A stretch of DNA of 40,784 nt from a virus. Positions within the stretch are counted from its first letter, which is position 1; each line of letters begins with the position of its first letter. A program made the translations under genes and the position numbers. Shown piece by piece: positions 25,932-31,672 of this stretch. The notes under the pieces are model-generated. The model was not told where the DNA came from. It ran no database searches and saw only the letters and a program-made list of their open reading frames with translations. The stretch lies in IMG/VR virus record IMGVR_UViG_3300025013_000114, positions 1-40,784 of that record, one strand, 5' to 3'.

Positions 25932-26246
25932 CTACTGTCCCCCCTCTTTCATAATGGCCGAGGAGATAAACCCCGGTACATGCCCCGCCTTGCCGCACTC
26001 ACAAATGCCGTCCGCCCATACCTGGCGCGCCGCACAATGATAGGTGTGACCCTCTGCCTCCAGCTTGGCAACCTCCGCCTTGCCGCAGGCTCCACAATCG
26101 TTACAAAGGTCCTCCTCTGCCTCGCATCCCCCGCTCATATCCTCACCCCTCTCTGGTTGTCTGCGCCCCACCCAGAGAGCGCAGCACATTATTTCTGCCA
26201 CGATGAAAAGGACAACCCACAGGCCCGTCCCGCTTCTCATCATCAC
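25932..26246 (-). CDS. Small membrane protein with zinc-ribbon-like C-terminus (possible second internal start)
   Basis: A 104-aa protein. Residues about 8-27 form a membrane helix (GLWVVLFIVAEIMCCALWVG). The remainder is Cys-rich: CNDCGACGKAEV, EGHTYHCAARQVWADG and ICECGK, a plausible zinc-binding domain. Two in-frame starts each have a good ribosome site: the GTG/ATG group at 26246-26238 behind GGGAGGAA, and the ATG of MSGGCEAEED behind GAGAGGGGTGAGGAT. The second would give a soluble form of about 68 residues. Function unknown. It lies between the RMF-fusion gene and the 299-aa gene. Confidence 0.55.
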   Translation of the reverse strand: MMMRSGTGLWVVLFIVAEIMCCALWVGRRQPERGEDMSGGCEAEEDLCNDCGACGKAEVAKLEAEGHTYHCAARQVWADGICECGKAGHVPGFISSAIMKEGGQ

Positions 26247-26274
26247 TTCCTCCCAGTGTTCAGAACTGAAGCCA

Positions 26275-26946
26275 TCACCCGTACTTCAAAGGAGGCGCCT
26301 TGCGTGCCTCAGTAGCATCAAACCAACCCCTGTACCACTCGGCATTATTCGGATCCTCCCTTCCGTAGGGATTGTTTTTACTGGCTTCGTTCCAATAAGC
26401 GGCGCTCCACCCCTCGTTGTATGCCCTTTCCGCCGCCGGCTTTGCTAGGAAAGCCACCTGACAAGCCCATCGCTTAGGTGGCCATTCCAGAGGTATCCCG
26501 ACCGCGGCCAGAGTTCTAGTGACATCCACCCCCATCCCCTCCGGGCACCAAGTTGCCTCATAGCAGTGGCGCGGATCGAGGCCGGGCGGATTCAATTGGC
26601 GGAGCGCGTTACCTATTGCCGATTTAAGTTGCTTCCTGGCGGTCCCCTGCCAGTACAACACACAACGGGCCTCCTCCAAGGTGCGCAACTTTCCATTGGC
26701 TTTTGGCTTAGCCAGCATCCGCTCTACATGAGCACCCAGGTCAAACTCATTGATGACGGCATAGATCGGATAGTCCATGCTGAAATAAGACTGAAAGAGC
26801 GGAGCTTGAGGCGGACAACGGTATGCATGTTTCGGGTCGTTATAGTTAGGGCACCCTTTTTTGTGCCCCTCATAGGCTCTAACACACAAGCCTCTAACCC
26901 TTGAATCAATCACCGGTGTTACCTGAATCATCTTGCTCTCACTCAT
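26275..26946 (-). CDS. Cys-motif conserved phage protein fused to RMF/CrpP-like C-terminal domain
   Basis: A 223-aa protein with two parts. The N-terminus has RGLCVRAYEGHKKGCPN and YRCPPQAPLF (Cys 21, 32, 44), resembling predicted metal-binding (DUF2284-like) proteins, and continues with NEFDLGAHVERMLAKP and CVLYWQGTARKQLKSA, a conserved but unassigned phage family. Residues about 172-223 (AERAYNEGWSAAYWNEA, NNPYG, AEWYRGWFDA) have the pattern of ribosome modulation factor/CrpP-like small proteins, G-x-NPY-WxxGW. The start ATG overlaps nothing upstream by more than four bases (ATGA with the radical SAM stop), so the two are translationally coupled. A role in ribosome or nucleic-acid binding is speculative. 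Confidence 0.6.
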   Translation of the reverse strand: MSESKMIQVTPVIDSRVRGLCVRAYEGHKKGCPNYNDPKHAYRCPPQAPLFQSYFSMDYPIYAVINEFDLGAHVERMLAKPKANGKLRTLEEARCVLYWQGTARKQLKSAIGNALRQLNPPGLDPRHCYEATWCPEGMGVDVTRTLAAVGIPLEWPPKRWACQVAFLAKPAAERAYNEGWSAAYWNEASKNNPYGREDPNNAEWYRGWFDATEARKAPPLKYG

Positions 26947-27722
26947 GGCCGCACCGGTTCCAGCACCACCTTGATGCTGTCCTTCCAGCGGATGAAGGGG
27001 GTGGACTTGAGCCCATCATAGAGGCGGATGATTTCCTCATCCCGCTGCAGATACTCCACCCGGCGAATGGCCTCCAGGACCTCCGGGCTCTTTTCCGCCA
27101 CCCTCAACCTGATCTTGTTCATTTTGCCAATCCAGACGGTTTCCGGATCAAAGACGGAGCACAGACGCACCACCTCAAGCGTCTCCTCCACCCCGCCCAG
27201 CATCGGCTCTATGGAGATGGAGACCGCGAAGTCACGCATCTTGGCATCATGCAGGGTGAGACACCGCTCCTCAGGAGACGGTGCTCCGGGCTCCCAGAGA
27301 GCCGTGAGTTTTTCGTCCATGCTCCCGATGGTGAAGCGCAAAAGAATCTGCTCCCGCCAGGGCTCCAGCTCGTCCAGCACCCTGTTGATGACATCGCGCC
27401 TCGGCTTGGTGACTATGAGAAGCTGGTTTCCCTTGGCCAGGATGAGCTTGGCCACCTTGATGAAGGCGTCCACGTTGAAGGGGGTGATGTCATGCGCGCT
27501 GGGGAACATGACCACGCCCTCTTTGGCCGGGTAGCTCCTCATGCCGGCGCGCCTGGTGAGCTCCTCGCGGTCCCACTCCGCACGCGGCCGGCGGTTGAAC
27601 CTGTTGGCGTTGTTCGCCGCGTAGCAGTACAGGCAATTATTGGCGCACCCCAGGCAGATGTTTTCTGTCACCTCCGCCCACTCCTTGGTCCCGGTGCCGG
27701 TCCTATCAGAATCGAATTTCAT
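26943..27722 (-). CDS. Radical SAM enzyme (SPL-like family)
   Basis: A 259-aa protein with the iron-sulfur motif CX3CX2C at C26, C30 and C33 (LGCANNCLYCYAANNANRF), with an extra Cys at 23. A TIM-barrel-like body follows: VVMFPSAHDITPF, LLIVTKPRRDVINRVLDEL, LRFTIGSMDE, FAVSISIEPMLGG and TVWIGKMNKIRLRV. The overall plan resembles spore-photoproduct-lyase-like radical SAM proteins, which generate a 5'-deoxyadenosyl radical to act on nucleic acid or protein. It starts at ATG 27722 after AAGGAGAAAGAA, ten bases from the methyltransferase stop, and overlaps the RMF-fusion gene. The substrate is unknown; pairing with a DNA methyltransferase raises a DNA-modification hypothesis. Confidence 0.83.
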   Translation of the reverse strand: MKFDSDRTGTGTKEWAEVTENICLGCANNCLYCYAANNANRFNRRPRAEWDREELTRRAGMRSYPAKEGVVMFPSAHDITPFNVDAFIKVAKLILAKGNQLLIVTKPRRDVINRVLDELEPWREQILLRFTIGSMDEKLTALWEPGAPSPEERCLTLHDAKMRDFAVSISIEPMLGGVEETLEVVRLCSVFDPETVWIGKMNKIRLRVAEKSPEVLEAIRRVEYLQRDEEIIRLYDGLKSTPFIRWKDSIKVVLEPVRP

Positions 27723-27732
27723 TTCTTTCTCC

Positions 27733-29625
27733 TTAGGCCGCTATGGCCAGTTGCACCCCGTTGTTAGCTGCTACCAGTGCCGCCGCACAGTAGGGGCTGA
27801 CGGAGTTGCCGCACATTCTCACCTGTGCGGTCGCTGTCAGTTTTACCTTCCGTCCGTCCACCACCACGTAATCGATGATGTAGGAGTCAGGAAAACCCTG
27901 CGCCCTGTAGAGTTCCCTGGGAGCGAGCATCCGCATCCCGATGTCCACTATTTGGTACAGTTCGCCGCGGACCATCACTAGGCCGAATCGGTCCCGGGTC
28001 GTGACGGTGTGCAGCGGCTCGTTGAGGCGCGGGTTCTGGTCGCAGCCGTAGTACTTCAAGAGGAAAGCGCGAACCTCCGCCACGTGAGTTCCTCCGGCGG
28101 TGAGCGTCGGAGCCGGTGCGTCAACTGGCTGGCCGTCCCTGCAAGTCCCCCGCAGCTTGATGAGGTGGGAGGTGACCAGACTGTCCTTGCTTTTGCTGGT
28201 AATTGTGGGGTGTGGTCCTGCAGCTTCCGCCCCCACACTTTTCCCAAAGTGCCGGGCCAAACTGGCGGCAACTACGCCTGTCTTACCGCCACCCCCCGGC
28301 ATCACCGCCCCCACCGGCTCCTCACAGGAGGACCCAACACTCTCACCGAAGTGACGCACCAGGTGAGCGGAAGCTATGCCGTGATGGTCAACGGTCGTGA
28401 TTGCTCCTGTCGGGACGTTCAGCGAGGTGCCTACCACTCCGCCGTAATGTTTCAGCAGCATTGCCGACTGCAGAGCAAAGCGGTTCTCCGTGGTCTGGGT
28501 GCGTAGCGGTTCAGTGAGTTCCTGACCACGGTGATGATTTTTCCCTTTCGGTCCGTAGTAGGTCGAGAGGGAAGCGGTCACAAGTGCGAAGTGGCCACCC
28601 TTCACCTGTGCACACTGGGTGCGGAGCGGCTCGTCCGCCGGGAACGTCCTCTGGGTGGAACCGTTTGCGTGCTCAGTGAGAGACGGGACCACCAGGGCTA
28701 GCTCCCCGCGATGTGCGGCCGTTACCGTCTTGAAAGGTTTCTGCAGGGAATGGTTGGGCCGCTTGCCCTGATGGGTGACCGGTACAATGAACGGTTCCGG
28801 TGCTTCTATGACATAACGGCGGATGCCCCGCGCCACCCTGCGCAGCGTGTTCTCCACCAGAGGGCGCTTGCGCTCGAAGATGCTGGGACAGGGGATGCTC
28901 CAGTCAATGCACTCCGCGGCCGTCCTCCAGGGGAGCAGACGCCCGGTTTTGACCGCCTCCGTTTGTGGGTCCCCATGGGTGAACTCGGGCCAGATGATCG
29001 GCTGGCCGTCACACCTGGCAACCAAAAACAGACGCTTGCGAATGGTGGGCGCCCCGAAATCGGATGCCCTCAACTCGCGCCAGTCAACCACGTACCCCAG
29101 GCGCTCAAGCTCCCGGACAAAGTTGCGGAAGGTACGGCCAGCGCGCCGCTTGCATGGCCTCCACTCACCGTTCACCCTCACCAGCGGCCCCCACTGCTGG
29201 AACTCCTCCACGTTCTCGAGATAGATCCGCTCCGGTCTCACAGTAGCGGCCCAGCGCTTTCCCACCCACGCCAACCCCCTCACCCGCTTGGAAACCGGCT
29301 TGCTGCCGCGCGCCTTGCTGTGGTGCGTGCAGTCCGGGCTCATCCAGAGGTCCCCCACTGGCATCCCGCCGCAGACATCTTGAGGAACCACGTTGAAAAC
29401 AGATTCACAGAAGTGCTTGGTGTGCGGATGGTTTACCTGGTGGAGAGCCACCGCCTCCGGATCATGGTTAACCGCAATGTCAGGTGAGCGCCCCAGCGCC
29501 CACTCCATCCCGGTAGAGGCTCCACCCCCTCCGGCGAAAAGATCAACTATGAGCTTGCCCCGGAAGTTCAAGGTCGGTTGTGGATCCACGCGGTAAAGAC
29601 CGCGATAAGGGGAGTGACGCCTCAT
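27733..29625 (-). CDS. DNA cytosine-C5 methyltransferase with PDC motif and repeated target-recognition region
   Basis: A 630-aa enzyme transferring methyl from SAM to cytosine C5. Motif I is VDLFAGGGGASTG (residues 27-39). The catalytic loop is SPDCTHHSK (96-104, nucleophile C99), with Asp in place of the usual second Pro and no following Gln. Motif VI is LENV (136-139), motif VIII FGAPTIRKR (190-198), and near the end come ELYRAQGFPDSY and CGNSVSP (motifs IX/X). Between VIII and IX, residues 279-551 hold about eight imperfect 34-residue repeats (type HLVRHFGESVG...EP...T). I start at ATG 29625, which overlaps the DnaC stop and has GGGGGAGG upstream. No restriction enzyme is beside it, so self-protection or regulation is likely. 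Confidence 0.88.
   Translation of the reverse strand: MRRHSPYRGLYRVDPQPTLNFRGKLIVDLFAGGGGASTGMEWALGRSPDIAVNHDPEAVALHQVNHPHTKHFCESVFNVVPQDVCGGMPVGDLWMSPDCTHHSKARGSKPVSKRVRGLAWVGKRWAATVRPERIYLENVEEFQQWGPLVRVNGEWRPCKRRAGRTFRNFVRELERLGYVVDWRELRASDFGAPTIRKRLFLVARCDGQPIIWPEFTHGDPQTEAVKTGRLLPWRTAAECIDWSIPCPSIFERKRPLVENTLRRVARGIRRYVIEAPEPFIVPVTHQGKRPNHSLQKPFKTVTAAHRGELALVVPSLTEHANGSTQRTFPADEPLRTQCAQVKGGHFALVTASLSTYYGPKGKNHHRGQELTEPLRTQTTENRFALQSAMLLKHYGGVVGTSLNVPTGAITTVDHHGIASAHLVRHFGESVGSSCEEPVGAVMPGGGGKTGVVAASLARHFGKSVGAEAAGPHPTITSKSKDSLVTSHLIKLRGTCRDGQPVDAPAPTLTAGGTHVAEVRAFLLKYYGCDQNPRLNEPLHTVTTRDRFGLVMVRGELYQIVDIGMRMLAPRELYRAQGFPDSYIIDYVVVDGRKVKLTATAQVRMCGNSVSPYCAAALVAANNGVQLAIAA
27973..28791 (-). 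repeat. Eight-unit ~34-aa coding repeat in methyltransferase
   Basis: The coded protein shows successive units each made of an aliphatic/aromatic strand plus YG or HFG (LSTYYGPKG, LLKHYGGVVG, LVRHFGESVG, LARHFGKSVG, LLKYYGCDQN), a variable loop, then EPLRT/HPTIT/EPLHTVTT and a closing hydrophobic strand. Units are imperfect, so this is an old duplication placed where target-recognition domains sit. Confidence 0.75.
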
Positions 29626-30491
29626 ACCCGCCTCCCCCTGTAGCTGTCCCACGTGAAGTTGAGCACCCCGGTGGCCCCTTCCCTCATCCTGTCCAGGACC
29701 CGCTCCCCCAGGTACGCCTCCAACTGCCCGATGGCGGTGAGGTTGGAGATGATGATGGTGGGCTTGCGCTCCTCATACCGCCCATTGAGTGCCTCAAAGG
29801 TGAGGATTTTCTCCGCCTCGCTCCCGAACTGGACGCCGATCTCATCCACCACCAGGAGGTCCGGGAGAGCAAAGGAGTCAATGACATCCTGCTCCAGTTC
29901 CTTGGAGTCCTTGCGCCAGGTGGTTTTGATCCTCCGGAGCATCTTGAGCACGGTGGTGTGCACCGCGGTGAAGCCCTGCATTGCCACCTCGTTGCAGATG
30001 CACGCCGCCAGCATGTTCTTGCCGGTCCCGTAGTTCCCCAGCATGAGGAGGTTGTCCCCTGCAGCCAGCCGATCCCGGAAGGTAGTGGCGTAACCGCGGC
30101 ACTTTCTCCATACCTGTTCCGCCTCCGGACACGTGGGCTTGTAGTGGATGAAGTCCATGCCCTGGTAACGATTCCCCAGGCGAATCCCGCCCAGAAGTTT
30201 CTCCACCCGATCCGCCTGCTGTTTCGACTTCTTGAGCTCCGTCTCCGCGCGCTGTTCCTTGCAGACCTCGCATTCCCCGGACTCGTCCAGCTCGCAATGG
30301 TGGATGTCACACCTGGACACTGGCCCACTCGTCTGAGCGGTCCTCGAAAGCTGCAGAAGGTCCGGGAGCTTTCCCGCCCCGTACCTGTCCAGCATCGAGC
30401 CCACGCCCTCCGGACACGGCTTGCTGGCCACGCCCTCCCTCTTTTCCAGGAGACGCTGCTGCGCCGCCTGCAATTCGCTGTTGTTTTCCAT
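29622..30491 (-). CDS. DnaC-like helicase loader ATPase with N-terminal zinc finger
   Basis: A 289-aa protein of the DnaC/phage P type that would load the host DnaB helicase at the phage origin. An N-terminal zinc site is visible (C61, C66, C74, C77: CDIHHCELDESGECEVC). The AAA+ core has Walker A LGNYGTGKN (G152-N159), Walker B LLVVDEIG, and IIISNLTA (sensor 1). The C-terminal ERVLDRMREG carries the arginine-finger-like region. I choose the ATG of MENNSELQ, which has AAAGG at proper spacing. It overlaps the end of the DUF1376 gene by about 185 bases, and its stop overlaps the methyltransferase start. Confidence 0.9.
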   Translation of the reverse strand: MENNSELQAAQQRLLEKREGVASKPCPEGVGSMLDRYGAGKLPDLLQLSRTAQTSGPVSRCDIHHCELDESGECEVCKEQRAETELKKSKQQADRVEKLLGGIRLGNRYQGMDFIHYKPTCPEAEQVWRKCRGYATTFRDRLAAGDNLLMLGNYGTGKNMLAACICNEVAMQGFTAVHTTVLKMLRRIKTTWRKDSKELEQDVIDSFALPDLLVVDEIGVQFGSEAEKILTFEALNGRYEERKPTIIISNLTAIGQLEAYLGERVLDRMREGATGVLNFTWDSYRGRRV

Positions 30492-31158
30492 TGATGTCAT
30501 CCTTTCGATTGTTGAGAAAACGGCTTATGTAGAGCCAGAGGTCCGGTCCAGGAGAGCGGTCCCTGGTCTTGACCACCATTTCCTCAAGTTGGATGTTGAT
30601 CTCCCTGTCATCCAGACCGTAGTTGGTCCGGATGAAGTCACGCTTTTCCTCCACCATATCCCGGAGCATCTGCTCCGTTCTGGGGAGCACCCCCTTAACT
30701 AAAGGAGGTGGTTTTAGGCTCTTATGGTTGTGGTTATGGATGCATCCGTTTTGCATCTCTTTTTCATGCAATTGCATCTCATCACCATGCAATTGCATCT
30801 CGTTTGCATCCGTTTTGCTCCTTCCCTTTTCGCCCTTCTTCCACCGTGTGCTGGCCGCTGCAGACCTCTTTTCAGAGACCACTTTGGCCTTTGCCATCAC
30901 CTCGTCTGCTTTGAAGTTGTGGAAGCCATCCTCCCCCTCCTCGAAGAACTCCGAGAGGAGGAATTGCACCGCTGCTCTTTCTTCCGGGGAGAAGGCCCGG
31001 CAAACCCGTTGCAAACGCTCCAGGTCCACCGGCAGTGGTCCCCCCGTCGAATAGTAGTAGTCCAGAAGCCTCCTGTAATAGCAGTCCTCCATGAGGGACA
31101 GGTGGACGGTATCCCTGGCATAGTCCCCAGGGAAAAATGGATACCACTGATTAGACAC
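30307..31158 (-). CDS. DUF1376/YdaU-family replication protein
   Basis: A 283-aa protein with the conserved N-terminus WYPFFPGDYARDTVHLSLME then YYRRLLDYYYSTGGPLPVDL, the YdaU/DUF1376 domain of phage replication regions. The middle is basic (STRWKKGEKGRSK) and carries a seven-residue repeat (EMQLHGD, EMQLHEK, EMQN) coded by 21-bp DNA repeats. A helical segment with ISRFLNNRKDD follows, and the Gly-rich last 60 residues overlap the DnaC gene in another frame. By position and partner it may play the part of an origin-binding protein. GTG start at 31158 after GGAGGGGG. Confidence 0.83.
   Translation of the reverse strand: MSNQWYPFFPGDYARDTVHLSLMEDCYYRRLLDYYYSTGGPLPVDLERLQRVCRAFSPEERAAVQFLLSEFFEEGEDGFHNFKADEVMAKAKVVSEKRSAAASTRWKKGEKGRSKTDANEMQLHGDEMQLHEKEMQNGCIHNHNHKSLKPPPLVKGVLPRTEQMLRDMVEEKRDFIRTNYGLDDREINIQLEEMVVKTRDRSPGPDLWLYISRFLNNRKDDINGKQQRIAGGAAASPGKEGGRGQQAVSGGRGLDAGQVRGGKAPGPSAAFEDRSDEWASVQV
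30741..30818. repeat. 21-bp iteron array with palindromes: candidate replication origin
   Basis: TTGCATCTC occurs at 30751, 30772 and 30793, exactly 21 bp apart. The perfect palindrome ATGCAATTGCAT occurs at 30766-30777 and 30787-30798, also 21 bp apart. The block is bracketed by an identical 14-mer TGCATCCGTTTTGC at 30741-30754 and 30805-30818. It lies inside the DUF1376 gene next to the helicase loader, as origins do inside lambdoid O genes. Confidence 0.62.
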
Positions 31159-31182
31159 GCTTCCCCCTCCAGGCCGAATAGG

Positions 31183-31208
31183 AAGGCGCCGAGAAGCCCC
31201 GGCGCCCT
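31183..31208 (-). other. Hairpin in leader of the DUF1376 replication gene
   Basis: AAGGCGCCG (31183-31191) and CGGCGCCCT (31200-31208) can form a nine-pair stem with an eight-base loop between the RusA stop and the DUF1376 start. On the minus strand it is followed by TTCCTATT, too weak for a clear terminator; it may attenuate transcription or affect translation of the replication genes. Confidence 0.4.
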
Positions 31209-31214
31209 CCGTTG

Positions 31215-31670
31215 TTACAGTTCGTCAATCGTCACGTACACGCCGGGCTTTTCCCCGTAAGACTTCCCCATCCTGCCGTACTCACAGACCTGGCAGTCAT
31301 CGACCCACACCACCGCCGTGAGCGCGTCCTTGACGCACCGGAGGAGCTTGTCCATGTCAGGCTTGATGATGTGGTGCATGGAAGCCGTGGAGCGCACCAC
31401 GTCCTTATTCTTACCGGTCCCGTAGTGGGACTTAGGCCTGGGGAAAACGAACCAGAGGGAGAGCTTGACGGGTCCCCTGTAAAGGTCCCCCTGGTGGTGC
31501 TGCTGCGCCCCTACTGCGATGGCGGACGCCCAGGGGAGTTGATCCTTGCGGTTGTCCTGGGTGATGATGGCGCGGGACTTCCCGGTCACCTTGTTCTTGA
31601 CCACGAACCCCTTGGCGCTTCCCTTAGGGACCGGAATCCCAGCAACGAAAAAAGCGATGTTTCTGGCCAT
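31215..31670 (-). CDS. rusA: RusA-type Holliday junction resolvase
   Basis: A 151-aa endonuclease that resolves branched DNA during phage replication/recombination. The catalytic acidic set of RusA can be seen: D105 and D107 (IIKPDMDKLLRCVKDAL), D115, and the VVWVDDCQV region (D124/D125), plus an N-terminal beta strand with FVAGIPVPKGSAKGF. Length is slightly above E. coli RusA. ATG start at 31670 behind GGAGGAA, just after the 645-aa gene. It serves with the exonuclease and ATPase genes upstream. Confidence 0.92.
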   Translation of the reverse strand: MARNIAFFVAGIPVPKGSAKGFVVKNKVTGKSRAIITQDNRKDQLPWASAIAVGAQQHHQGDLYRGPVKLSLWFVFPRPKSHYGTGKNKDVVRSTASMHHIIKPDMDKLLRCVKDALTAVVWVDDCQVCEYGRMGKSYGEKPGVYVTIDEL

Positions 31671-31672
31671 GG

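Noticed and set aside
30741-30818. CRISPR-like array
   Set aside because: Repeat units are only 9-14 bp at a 21-bp period, contain palindromes and lie inside a coding region; this is iteron-like, not CRISPR.
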